A stretch of 64,000 nucleotides of DNA. It comes from CAZYFH01 sp964646815 (GTDB lineage: Bacteria; Acidobacteriota; Vicinamibacteria; Vicinamibacterales; UBA8438). The stretch is from positions 102,812 through 166,811 of the forward strand of contig CAZYFH010000003.1 of the NCBI GenBank assembly GCA_964646815.1. The letters run 5' to 3'. Made by a program: the position numbers and the translations under genes. The notes beneath the pieces are model-generated. The model was not told where the DNA came from. It did no database searches and worked only from the letters and a program-made list of their open reading frames with translations. Of the stretch, positions 15,120 through 23,763 are shown in pieces (position 1 is the first letter of the stretch; every line of letters starts with the position of its first letter).

Positions 15120-18113
15120 CTACGCGCGCTCCAGGTTCACCAGAAAGGCCTTGAACTCCGGGCACCGGGTGTTGGCATCGCCGACGAAGGGCGTCAGCAG
15201 GTTCGCCATCGAACCCTGCGTCAGGCCGACGAACCCCCAGTGCACGGGGATCCCCACTGTCCAGACGACCTTGCCGTTCACCCGGAGCGGCTTGATCCGC
15301 TTCGTGACAATGGCCGTCCCCTGCACCGCGCCGCGCTTCGAGCGAACGCGGACATGACTCCCATTCGGTATGCCCTTCTCCGCGGCGAGCCCCTCGGGCA
15401 CCTCGACGAAGAAATCGGGCATCGCCTCGACGAGATACGGCACGTTGCTCGTGACGAAGTGCTCACGTTCGACGACGCGATACACCGTGCAGGCATACGG
15501 GAACTCGGCGTCCCCGTTGGCGGCCAGCGTTTCGCGCACGCCGTCATACCAGCGGATGACGGGGTTCACCGGCACCGCTTCGTGGAGCACGTTCGTGGTC
15601 GGGCTCTCGACCGGCTCGTAATGCTCCGAGAACGGTCCGTCGGCAAGGTGCGTGCTAAAGAGCCGCGCGACCCCCTCTTCGTTCATGATGAACGCGCCCG
15701 CTGCATCGGGGGCGGGGGGCGTCGTCCGGCCGTAGTCGGGCACGTCGCCGATCCACTCGCGACCGTTCCAGGCAATGCCAGCGCGTGTGCCGTCCCATGG
15801 ACGGCCGTCCGCGTCCGCCGAGGCTCGGTTGTACAACACGCGACGGTTGGCGGGCCAACTGAACGCCCAGTCGTGGTGCATGCCAAGACCCGTCGGGTCG
15901 GCAGTGCCCCGACGCTGCATCTGGTTCCCCGCCTCGGTGAAGCTGCCCGTATAGATCCAGTTCCCTGCCGCTGTTGTACCGTCGTCGCGCAACTCGCCGA
16001 ACGATGCGAGCTGCTGGCCGGTCGCGAGGTCGCGTCCGTTGATCTCCTTGGCCAGCTCGACCATCGTCGGCTCGCGCGGGTTGAGGTAGTCCCAGGTCAG
16101 ATGCTGAATCGGGTCGTCAAAGGTGCCGCCCTCTTCCTGATAGAGCTCTTTCACCCGCCAGAACAGCTCGGACAGGATCCAGGTGTCGGGCTTGACGCCA
16201 ATCGGCGGGTCGATCGCCTTCTCTTTCCACTGCGCCCAGCGCCCGCTGTTCGTGAACGAGCCATCCCGCTCGATCCAGTGAGAGGACGGCAGGTAGAGCA
16301 CCTCGGTGTCGATCTCCTCGGGGTTCATCCCCGGCGCCTTCCAGAACTCGGCGGAGTCGAGCATGAACGGGTCGATGACGACCTTCCACTTGAGCCTGGT
16401 CATCGCGTCAAGCAGACGCGGCACGTCTGGCCCGGCGAGCAACGGGTTGAACCCGAGCGCGATGAACCCTTCGAGCTTCCCCTGGTGCGCCTTGTCCCAC
16501 AGCGACAGCCAGGTGGCGTCCTCGCCCTGTTTCGCCAGGTAGTCGTACGCGAAGTCGTTGTCGGGGGTTGCATGGGCGCCGAACCACGCTTTCATCTGCG
16601 AGACATAAAACTTCGGATAGTTCCCCCAGTAGTTGACCGTGTCGGACACGAGCGGCCGCGGTGTCGAATCACCCAGGTGCCGACCCAGCGAGGTCTGCTC
16701 GGGCGTCGGCACCTTCAGATATCCGGGGAGGATGCCAGCGACGATGGCGTGGTCGGTCGCCCCCTGCACATTGGCGTGACCGCGTAGAGCGTTGATGCCG
16801 CCGCCCGGCCGGCCAATGTTGCCGAGCAGCAGCTGCACGATCGCCGCGGTCCGGATGATCTGGCTGCCGACCGTGTGCATCGTCCAGCCGACGGCATACA
16901 TGATGGTCCCGACACGATCGGCGCGCCCGGTCGAGCAGATGATTTCCGCCATCGCGATGAAGTCGTCTGCCGAGCAGCCGGCAATGTCGGCGACGACGGC
17001 CGGCGTGTAGCGATCGTAGTGCGCCTTGAGCAGCTGGAAGACCGACCGGGGGTGCTCCAGTGACGGGTCACGGCTAACGTAGCCGTCGGGGCCGCGCTCG
17101 TAGTCCCACGCGCTCTTGTCGTAGTTACCGGCCGCCTCATCGAATCCGGCGAACAACCCGTCTGCGAACCCGTAGTCCCTCCCGACGATGAACGACCCGT
17201 TCGTGTGCACGCGGACATAGTCGGCGTGGTGCAGGTCGTTCTGGAGCATGTAGCGAATCAACCCGCCGAGGACCGCGATGTCGGCGCCTGGGCGAATCTG
17301 CATATGCCGGTCGGCGACCGCCGACGTGCGGGTGAAGCGCGGGTCGATCGTGAGGAGCTTCGCGCCGCCGTTGTCACGCGCCTCGAGCGCCCATTTGAAG
17401 CCACACGGATGGTTCTCCGCAGGGTTTGCGCCCATGACCAGCACGACGTCGGCGTTCTTGATGTCCTTCCAGTGGTTGGTCATCGCCCCGCGGCCGAACG
17501 TGGCGGCCAGACTGGCCACCGTGGGGCTGTGTCATATGCGGGCCTGGTGATCGATGTAGACCAGGCCCATGGCGCGCATCGTTTTCGTGATGAGGTACGC
17601 GTCCTCGTTCGAGACCGTCGCGCTCCCGACCCAGGCGATACCGTCCGCGCGGTTGACGACGCGTCCCTCGGTGTCGCGCTCGCTGAACGAGGCGTCCCGG
17701 GAGTCCTTGAACTTGCGCGCGAACCAGTCCATCGCGAAGTCCCAGTCGACTTCCTTCCACTCCGACGCGCCCGCCTCGCGCAGCAATGGCTGGTGCCGCA
17801 GGCGCGGGCTGATGGCAAGCTGCATCTGCGAGGCGCCTTTTGGACACAGCGTGCCGCCGTTGATGGGGTTGTCGGGGTCGCCTTCGACATGAATGACGGT
17901 GTTCGTCGTGTTCAAACCGCCGCTGCCGTGCACATACGCAATGGTGCCGCAACCGACGGCGCAGTACGGACAGACCGTCTTGTACTCCTTCGCGTTGCGG
18001 ATCTTCAGCTGACGAACCGCAGCATGAGCCGGGCGGAGATCGAACCCGAGCGCACTGATGCCCACACCACCAACGACCGACGCCTTGATGAAGGTACGGC
18101 GGGAAATATCCAT
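15120..18113 (-). CDS. fdnG: Formate dehydrogenase-N alpha subunit, selenocysteine-containing (in-frame TGA)
   Basis: Two frames, 17532-18113 and 15120-17531, are the two halves of one gene of 997 residues, separated only by an in-frame TGA at 17532-17534. The first ends ...DHQARI and the second starts HSPTVASLAATFGRG, exactly the sequence around Sec196 of E. coli FdnG. Read through, the TGA is residue 194. The N-terminus MDISRRTFIK is a twin-arginine signal closely like MDVSRRQFFK of FdnG. A CPYCAVGC cysteine cluster and the molybdopterin-binding domains follow. The ATG at 18128 is rejected because a TATATA -10 box abuts it. The enzyme oxidises formate in the periplasm and feeds electrons to FdnH and FdnI. 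No sel genes are in the window. Confidence 0.93.
17502..17520 (-). promoter_or_regulatory. Bacterial SECIS-like hairpin of fdnG
   Basis: On the coding (minus) strand the segment 17520 to 17502 folds as GGUGGCC-AGUCU-GGCCGCC, a 7-bp stem with one U-G wobble and a five-base loop. The hairpin starts 11 nt after the UGA. Known E. coli SECIS elements for fdhF and fdnG lie at about this distance and have a GGUCU-type loop, so AGUCU is a close variant. Confidence 0.75.
17532..17534 (-). other. Selenocysteine UGA codon in fdnG
   Basis: TGA on the minus strand interrupts an otherwise continuous formate dehydrogenase frame at the conserved selenocysteine position (residue 194). The frame does not change across it, and both sides match the family, so it reads as Sec rather than stop. 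Confidence 0.9.
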
Positions 18114-18129
18114 GAACGGCTGGGACATG

Positions 18130-18135
18130 TATATA
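18130..18135 (-). promoter_or_regulatory. Candidate -10 box (TATATA) for fdnG
   Basis: TATATA reads on the minus strand with an upstream TG (TGTGGTATATA), so it may be an extended -10. It ends one base before the ATG at 18128 and so favours the next ATG at 18113 as start, leaving a leader of about 10 nt. Confidence 0.45.
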
Positions 18136-18211
18136 CCACACTCGGGATGGACGGCGAGGCGTTGCGTCCAGACGGCACCCTGGGAGACACTTCGCATCGG
18201 GAGGACACCAC

Positions 18212-18694
18212 ATGCGACGCACGTGTGTACTCATGACCGTCGGCGCTATTGGAATCGCGACCGCCGGCCTCGCCCAAACGCGCACCGCCCGACCGGTCGC
18301 CTCCATCAAGCAGATTCAGGAGGCGATGGTCTCGCCCGCCTCCGATGTCATCTTCAACGTCGGCCGTGCAGCGCCCCAGACCGACGCAGAGTGGGCCGTG
18401 GTCCGAAACGCCGCAGTGATTCTCACCGAGGCCGGCAACTTGTTCATGCTCGACGGGCGGGCCCGGGATGCGGAGGAATGGATGGAGATGGCCGGTGCGC
18501 TGGTCGACGCAGGTGCAGCGGCCCTCGCAGCCACCGAGGCACGGGACGTCGATGCGGTCCTCGACGCCGGCAACGGGATCGTCGACGTGTGCGAAACCTG
18601 CCATGTGCCGTACCGCGACGGCGGGCGTCGGATGGGGCCGCCCCCCACGCCGGACGACCCACCACCGCCTGACATCGCCGACCTCAGGGAGTGA
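18212..18694 (+). CDS. Secreted c-type cytochrome, class II-like (cytochrome c'-like)
   Basis: The 160-residue product has a signal peptide ending near G-L-A-Q. It has a largely helical body and a single haem-binding motif CETCH at residues 127-131, close to the C-terminus, as in class II (four-helix) cytochromes c. A proline-rich tail follows. It lies divergently from fdnG and upstream of fdhD, so a periplasmic electron-carrier role linked to formate oxidation is plausible but inferred. GGGAGGACACCACATG provides a Shine-Dalgarno. The exact haem ligands and redox partner cannot be deduced. Confidence 0.75.
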   Translation: MRRTCVLMTVGAIGIATAGLAQTRTARPVASIKQIQEAMVSPASDVIFNVGRAAPQTDAEWAVVRNAAVILTEAGNLFMLDGRARDAEEWMEMAGALVDAGAAALAATEARDVDAVLDAGNGIVDVCETCHVPYRDGGRRMGPPPTPDDPPPPDIADLRE

Positions 18695-18718
18695 CGTCGT
18701 CGACAACGAGTATCGCCA

Positions 18719-19576
18719 GTGGTGGAAAGGATCTCGCGCGTGCCGCAACGTCGAGCATCAGGTGTCCGCGCCGTGGCGGTTCGCCGGCGCGGTCAGGACC
18801 TCGACGAGGACCTCGTCGTGGTCGAGGAACCGCTCGAGATCCGCGTCGATGGAAAGCCGCTAGTCGTCACCATGCGCACGCCGGGCCACGATGCGGAACT
18901 CGCAGCCGGCTTCCTCTTCGCCGAGGGGATCGTCTCGAGCGGGCGGGACATCGCGGAGCATCGGGAGGAGACCGGCACCGATGCCGGCGGGACGCAGATC
19001 CGTGTGACCAGCTTCGCCGGCGACCGGATCGACGTGCGGCTCCGCGACGGCGCGCGACACTCCCGCGTCGAGATGGTGGAGCGCGAGTTCCGCGCCACAT
19101 CGGCCTGCGGTGTCTGCGGCAAGGAACAGATCGCGGATCTCGACCAGGATCTGCCTACGATCGAGCCTGCCCCCTTCTCAACCACGCTGCTCGAGGCGCT
19201 GCCCGATCGGCTCCGTGAACAACAGGAGCTGTTCGAGGCGACCGGCGGCATTCACGCCGCTGGGCTCTTCGCGCTCGACGGCACCGCACTGTGCGTCCGC
19301 GAGGACATCGGCCGCCACAATGCGGTCGACAAAGTGATCGGGCACTTCGTGCTGAACGCAGATGTCCCGCTGCGCGAGCGGATACTGGTCGTGAGCGGCC
19401 GGGCGGGATTCGAGTTGGTCCAGAAGGCGCTCAAAGCGGCGATCCCGGTCATGGTCTCGGTCGGGGCGGCGTCGAGCATTGCCGCCGACATGGCGACAAG
19501 AGCGGGAATGGCACTCTATTCCTTCGCTGGACGGGGCCGTGGAAATCTGCACGTCGCGGGCGAGGACGCCCGCTAA
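18719..19576 (+). CDS. fdhD: Formate dehydrogenase accessory sulfurtransferase FdhD
   Basis: The 285-residue product matches FdhD. The catalytic cysteine loop is SACGVCGKEQ, and the conserved blocks EEPLEIRVDG, TGGIHAAGLF, REDIGRHNAVDKVIG and SGRAGFELVQKALKA follow in order. FdhD moves sulfur from the IscS desulfurase to the molybdenum bis-MGD cofactor before it is inserted into the formate dehydrogenase alpha subunit. The gene faces away from the fdn operon. GTG codons at 18719 and 18722 are possible starts, and neither has a strong Shine-Dalgarno. It follows the cytochrome gene by 24 nt and may be co-transcribed with it. Confidence 0.93.
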   Translation: MVERISRVPQRRASGVRAVAVRRRGQDLDEDLVVVEEPLEIRVDGKPLVVTMRTPGHDAELAAGFLFAEGIVSSGRDIAEHREETGTDAGGTQIRVTSFAGDRIDVRLRDGARHSRVEMVEREFRATSACGVCGKEQIADLDQDLPTIEPAPFSTTLLEALPDRLREQQELFEATGGIHAAGLFALDGTALCVREDIGRHNAVDKVIGHFVLNADVPLRERILVVSGRAGFELVQKALKAAIPVMVSVGAASSIAADMATRAGMALYSFAGRGRGNLHVAGEDAR

Positions 19577-19622
19577 TCGCCTGAATGCCCTTGCCGTCTA
19601 TCATTGTGCTCGGAGGTTGCCC

Positions 19623-20618
19623 ATGACAGGTCGCTACGCACGTCTCATCGCGGTCGTCGTTGCCATCACAGCGTGGAGTGTGCCGATCGGCGCGCAGCCG
19701 CAGGAAGTCGAGGGCGCCAACGCGGTGCTGCCGTGGGCCTACGTGCTCAACGAACCGACGTCAGGAAACGCCGACGCGCCCGATCCAGACGAGGTAGTGA
19801 CGGTCCCCGGCTCCAGCGTGTCGATGCCGCGCTCAGCGATCAACCTCAACAATGGACCACCCGACTGGCACCCAGACGGCCACCCGCCGATGCCCGAGTT
19901 GGTCGCTAAAGGCGCTGGCGATGGTGTGGTCGCCTGCGGCTACTGCCACCTGCCGAACGGCCAGGGCAAGCCGGAGAACGCCAGCGTCGCTGGCCAGCCG
20001 TACGCGTACATCGTGCAGCAGATGGCTGACTGGCGAAACGGTCTACGCAAGACGGGCGAGCCGCGGATGGGCCCGCCGTCCTTCATGGAGCGGATCGGCC
20101 TGGCCGCCACCGATGCGCAGGCTCGTGTCGCCGCGGAGTACTTCTCGTCAATCGACTTCAAGCCATGGATTCGCGTGGTGGAAACGGACACGGTGCCGAA
20201 GATGCGGTACTCCGGCTGGATTCACAAAGTGGCAGAGGGCGGTGGCATGGAGCCGATCGGCACGCGCGTGGTCGAGACGCCGGAGGACCTGCACCGAACC
20301 GAGTTACGTGACGACGCCTCGGGCTTCATCGCCTACGTGCCCACCGGAGCCATCGCGCGAGGCGCGCATCTGGCCACGACCGGCGACAACGGAAGGACCA
20401 CAATCTGCGCCGTCTGTCATGGCCCCCAGTTGAGGGGTCTAGGTCCGGTACCGGCGCTCGCGGGTCGCTCACCGAGCTATATCGCCCGCCAGCTCTACGA
20501 TCTCCAGACGGGTGCGCGGCACGGCGCGTGGTCAGACCTGATGAACGCAACCGTCGCCAACCTCACGGTGGAGGATATCGTCAACATCGCCGCGTACACC
20601 GCAAGCCTCGAACCGTGA
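19623..20618 (+). CDS. Secreted di-haem cytochrome c
   Basis: The 331-residue product has a signal peptide (about 1-25, ending I-G-A-Q). It carries two c-type haem motifs, CGYCH at 105-109 and CAVCH at 262-266, each followed by a cytochrome c4/c-553-like block (GQPYAYIVQQMADWRNG and GRSPSYIARQLYDLQTG). Two similar domains joined by a linker therefore seem likely. It would sit in the periplasm and may carry electrons. A GGAGG Shine-Dalgarno lies just before the ATG at 19623, which rules out the longer frame from 19479. It follows fdhD by 46 nt. A direct link to formate oxidation is inferred from position only. Confidence 0.85.
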   Translation: MTGRYARLIAVVVAITAWSVPIGAQPQEVEGANAVLPWAYVLNEPTSGNADAPDPDEVVTVPGSSVSMPRSAINLNNGPPDWHPDGHPPMPELVAKGAGDGVVACGYCHLPNGQGKPENASVAGQPYAYIVQQMADWRNGLRKTGEPRMGPPSFMERIGLAATDAQARVAAEYFSSIDFKPWIRVVETDTVPKMRYSGWIHKVAEGGGMEPIGTRVVETPEDLHRTELRDDASGFIAYVPTGAIARGAHLATTGDNGRTTICAVCHGPQLRGLGPVPALAGRSPSYIARQLYDLQTGARHGAWSDLMNATVANLTVEDIVNIAAYTASLEP

Positions 20619-20673
20619 CCCGTTTGATGCGCCGCATGAGGTGACCGATTCCCACAGGGACCCCCACGACTCG

Positions 20674-22236
20674 CTAGTCCGCATTCGGGTTGCGACAGGC
20701 AAAGCTGCTCTCCGCGTCGGGATCACCCTCACCGTCGTAGACCGCGACTTGCGGATAGGGGCAGATGGGGCGCGTCAGCGTCGCGGCTCCCGCCTGGTCG
20801 AGCTTTGACGCGACGAGCCGCTCCGGCGCCTCTCCACCCTCGACCCACGTCCGGATCGCCTCGACCCAGTCGACGCGGTCCGGTCCCATGCCGCCGGCGC
20901 AATGCAGCACACCCGGCAGCATGTACAGCCGCGCGTAGTCGTGCGCTGTGGGGTCACCGGCTTCGAGACGCTCGTAGTAGTCGATGGTGCCAAGGGGCGT
21001 CAGCGCGAGATCTGACCATCCTGTCCAGTAGATGATCTTGCCGCCCGCGTCCCGGAAGCTGCCGAGATTCGTGTCGGTAGCGTCCAAGATCTCTGCGGTG
21101 GCGGCCGTGTCCTCGCGCCACGTCGAGAAGTCGTATTGCGTGTAGTCCCACTCGGGATCGCCGAAGACGAAGTACTTGTAGAGCTCGGTGCCGAAACCAT
21201 AGTGCGCGTTGGGCACCCCCTGGTCTATCCGCTGCTCCGACGAGACTATCCACGAGTCCCACCCGCCACGGTCATCCTCGCCGCCGTAGTTGAAGCCGAA
21301 GAACAGGGGGTCCCCGTTGGTCGTCGGCCCGTCATAGACCGCGTTGATCGCCACCAGCTGCTGTTCGGTCACGCAGTCGGCCCCAGGCTCGCCGCCTGCG
21401 CAGCGCGGCAGGTCCTCCGGCTGGAACCCGCAGCGCCGCGGATCGGTCATCACGCCGTCCTCGATGCCGTCGTCGGCATCGCAGGCGTCCAGGATGCTCG
21501 ACCCGAGCAACCGTAGGTTGTCCGGTGTGAGGACCGGCGTGCTGGTGTCCCCGTCCGGGAAGATGGCCTGTTGTGTCTGGACGAACCCGGCCGTAAGCGC
21601 CGTCCAGTTGTAGGCGGGCGCCGCTGCCACGATGCCGTCGAAGTCGCCGGGGTAGCGCTGCGACTCCATCATCGCCTGGCCACCGCCACGCGAGCAACCG
21701 ACGAAGTAGGAGTAGTCGGGGGCCTGGTCGTAGTAGTGATTGATGATCGACTTCGCCGCCTCGGCCGTCAGGTGAATCGCGCGATGTCCGAAATTCTCCT
21801 GCCGCTCGGGGTTGTCGAGCGCCCAGCTCGCCTCGATGCCACCGCCTACATGGCCGGTGTCGGTGCCGACGGTCGCGTAGCCACGTTCGAGCGGCGACCC
21901 GCCATGCGCATACAACGTGCGCGCCTGATTCTGTACGCTCCCGACGTAACCGCCGCCGCCGCCCATGAGGAACCGGCCATTCCAGTCACCCGCCGCCGGG
22001 AGCAACAGCTCGAAGTTGATCTCGGTCTCGATGGTGCCGGCAACCCGGCAGTGCGCGGGCCCGGCGTCACCGGCCGGCAGGCGCTCGGCGGCGGTGATCC
22101 GCATGTCGATCAGGTCAAGTGCCGTCAGATCGGTGCACGCATCCTGCGGGTCCGCGGCCGAGCTGACGCACGCCGCCGTGAACGCAAGGGCGAACGCCAC
22201 GATGGTACCTAGGACGTGACGGATCTCAAGATGCAT
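20674..22236 (-). CDS. Tannase / feruloyl-esterase family hydrolase, secreted
   Basis: The 520-residue product has an N-terminal hydrophobic signal, followed by the conserved start of the tannase family (CTDLTALDLIDMRITAAE). GWNGRFL-like and GGGGGYVG blocks and the nucleophile elbow GCSRGGGQAM come next. The C-terminal GVLHCAGGMGPD supplies the catalytic His. These enzymes cleave esters of aromatic acids such as gallate or ferulate. ATG at 22236 is chosen because GGAG lies at proper spacing; the frame to 22296 has no better start. The gene is convergent with the di-haem cytochrome. The natural ester cannot be named from sequence. Confidence 0.88.
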   Translation of the reverse strand: MHLEIRHVLGTIVAFALAFTAACVSSAADPQDACTDLTALDLIDMRITAAERLPAGDAGPAHCRVAGTIETEINFELLLPAAGDWNGRFLMGGGGGYVGSVQNQARTLYAHGGSPLERGYATVGTDTGHVGGGIEASWALDNPERQENFGHRAIHLTAEAAKSIINHYYDQAPDYSYFVGCSRGGGQAMMESQRYPGDFDGIVAAAPAYNWTALTAGFVQTQQAIFPDGDTSTPVLTPDNLRLLGSSILDACDADDGIEDGVMTDPRRCGFQPEDLPRCAGGEPGADCVTEQQLVAINAVYDGPTTNGDPLFFGFNYGGEDDRGGWDSWIVSSEQRIDQGVPNAHYGFGTELYKYFVFGDPEWDYTQYDFSTWREDTAATAEILDATDTNLGSFRDAGGKIIYWTGWSDLALTPLGTIDYYERLEAGDPTAHDYARLYMLPGVLHCAGGMGPDRVDWVEAIRTWVEGGEAPERLVASKLDQAGAATLTRPICPYPQVAVYDGEGDPDAESSFACRNPNAD

Positions 22237-22347
22237 CGATGTCTCCTTCGAGTCACGCGGTACCTGGACCATACTCACTCTGCTGCGACTCGGCAAGACA
22301 TCCTACGTGAGCCAAATCAGGCGGTTATGCGGAACAAACCGAGATTC

Positions 22348-22459
22348 TCGTACTCGTTGCGGACTGTCTGCACCACGACCCTGGCGTGCCCGGCGCGCCT
22401 CTTGGGCGCGGAGTGGGACTCTCCGGGTTGCCCCCCGTAGGGATTCGGGGCGAAGACCC
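22348..22459 (+). repeat. Dispersed intergenic repeat, copy A
   Basis: This 112-bp stretch, between the tannase and the CoA transferase, aligns with 56847-56966. Shared blocks include TCGTAYTCG..GCGGAC, CGGCGCGCCT, AGTGGG and TTCGGGGCGAAG in the same order. Copy A has a degenerate terminal hairpin (GGGGCGAAGACCC). No coding frame explains the similarity. Confidence 0.5.
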
Positions 22460-22480
22460 ATCTCGTTAGTAGATAGGCTC

Positions 22481-22486
22481 TATAAT
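22481..22486 (+). promoter_or_regulatory. Candidate -10 box (TATAAT), leaderless CoA transferase
   Basis: A perfect TATAAT ends 8 nt before the ATG at 22495, so transcription should begin at or next to the start codon. No Shine-Dalgarno is present. Confidence 0.55.
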
Positions 22487-22494
22487 CCGGCCGC

Positions 22495-23661
22495 ATGCCC
22501 CCGCTCGATGGACTCCGCGTCATCGACCTCACGCGCGTGCTCGCCGGTCCCTACTGCACGATGCTGCTCGGCGACATGGGTGCGGAGGTCATCAAGATCG
22601 AAGAACCGACCCATGGGGACGATACGCGCGCATGGGCACCCCACCGCGACGGCTGGAGCACCTTTTTCCTCGGCCTGAACCGCAGCAAGAAGAGCGTCGC
22701 GCTCGACCTGAAGAGCACTGAGGGCGCCGACGCGCTGCGTCGCCTCATCCGCGCCGCCGACGTGGTGGTCGAGAACTTTCGACCCGGTAGCCTCGCCCGC
22801 CTCGGCTTCGACTACGGGGCGGTCGAGGCGCTCAATCCGCGCATCATCTATTGCTCGATCACTGGCTACGGGCAGTCGGGCTCCAAGAAGGACTTGCCCG
22901 GCTACGACGCGGTCATCCAGGCCGAGAGTGGTCTAATGGACGTGACTGGCTTCCCTGACGGTCCGCCGACACGCGTCGGTGTCGCCATCACTGACTACCT
23001 AGCCGGGCTGTACGCCATGAGCGGCATCCTGCTCGCGCTGCGGGAACGGGACCGGACCGGCCGCGGCCAGCAGGTCGATATCGGGCTGATGGACGCGATG
23101 ACGTCGGCGCTCGCCCTGCCGGCGCTCATCTACTTCAACACCGGCACGGCGCCCGGTCGCGAGGGCAATCAGCACCATTCGCTTACGCCCTACGAAGCCA
23201 TCCCGGTCGATGACCGCCTTGTCATCGTCGCCGTCGGCAACCCGCGGCTCTGGAGCCAGCTCTGCAACGCAATCGAGGCGGGCGACCTCGAGCACGACGC
23301 GCGCTACTCGACCAACACCGAACGGATGCGGCACCGGACGACGCTGATCGAAGAGTTGACCCGCCGCCTAGCGCGCTTCTCGCCTGACGAGATCATCACG
23401 CGCCTGCGGACCCACAGCGTGCCGTGCACCCAGGTCCGCAGTGTCGCCGAAGCGCTTGAGGACCCGCAGCTGCGGACCCGAGGCATGGTCGTCGATATCC
23501 CCCAGCCGGAGCTCGGGCACGTCCGGACGCTCGGGAACCCCATCAAGCTCTCGCGCACCCCGGCCGTGATCGAGCGACCGCCACCCGCGCTCGGTGAGCA
23601 CAACGCCGAGGTGTTGGCCGCTCTCGATCCAGACGGGACGACCGTGACTCCGGACTCATAG
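22495..23661 (+). CDS. Family III CoA transferase (CaiB/BaiF-type)
   Basis: The 388-residue product shows the family III pattern. The N-terminal PPLDGLRVIDLTRVLAGPYCTMLLGDMGAEVIKIE is diagnostic, and AESGLMDVTGFPDGPP carries the catalytic aspartate. The C-terminal motif is HSVPCTQVRSVAEALEDPQLRTRGM. Enzymes of this family transfer CoA between carboxylic acids such as formate/oxalate, carnitine or succinyl donors. Specificity cannot be set here. The thiolase operon is about 10 kb away, so no linked pathway is obvious. The ATG at 22495 is the only start that keeps the whole conserved N-terminus, and it is preceded by a TATAAT 8 nt upstream. Confidence 0.92.
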   Translation: MPPLDGLRVIDLTRVLAGPYCTMLLGDMGAEVIKIEEPTHGDDTRAWAPHRDGWSTFFLGLNRSKKSVALDLKSTEGADALRRLIRAADVVVENFRPGSLARLGFDYGAVEALNPRIIYCSITGYGQSGSKKDLPGYDAVIQAESGLMDVTGFPDGPPTRVGVAITDYLAGLYAMSGILLALRERDRTGRGQQVDIGLMDAMTSALALPALIYFNTGTAPGREGNQHHSLTPYEAIPVDDRLVIVAVGNPRLWSQLCNAIEAGDLEHDARYSTNTERMRHRTTLIEELTRRLARFSPDEIITRLRTHSVPCTQVRSVAEALEDPQLRTRGMVVDIPQPELGHVRTLGNPIKLSRTPAVIERPPPALGEHNAEVLAALDPDGTTVTPDS

Positions 23662-23751
23662 CGCGGCGTCTCGCAGGATCGCCGCGGCGCCGCGCGGCGC
23701 GCGGCGCGCGCCGGATATCCCTGTGCCGCACCGTTCACACTGGATAGGCCG

Positions 23752-23757
23752 TACACT
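23752..23757 (+). promoter_or_regulatory. Candidate -10 box (TACACT), leaderless DUF3014 gene
   Basis: TACACT ends 6 nt before the ATG at 23764, a spacing that puts the transcript start at the A of the ATG. Confidence 0.45.
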
Positions 23758-23763
23758 AGAGCC

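Noticed and set aside
15030..16787. 585-codon plus-strand open frame opposite fdnG
   Set aside because: It is antisense to a well-supported gene, has arginine/histidine-rich composition and no family motif. GC-rich codon use creates such shadows throughout the window.
17205..18236. 343-codon plus-strand open frame opposite the fdnG 5' half
   Set aside because: Antisense to fdnG and low-complexity; the real plus-strand gene here starts only at 18212.
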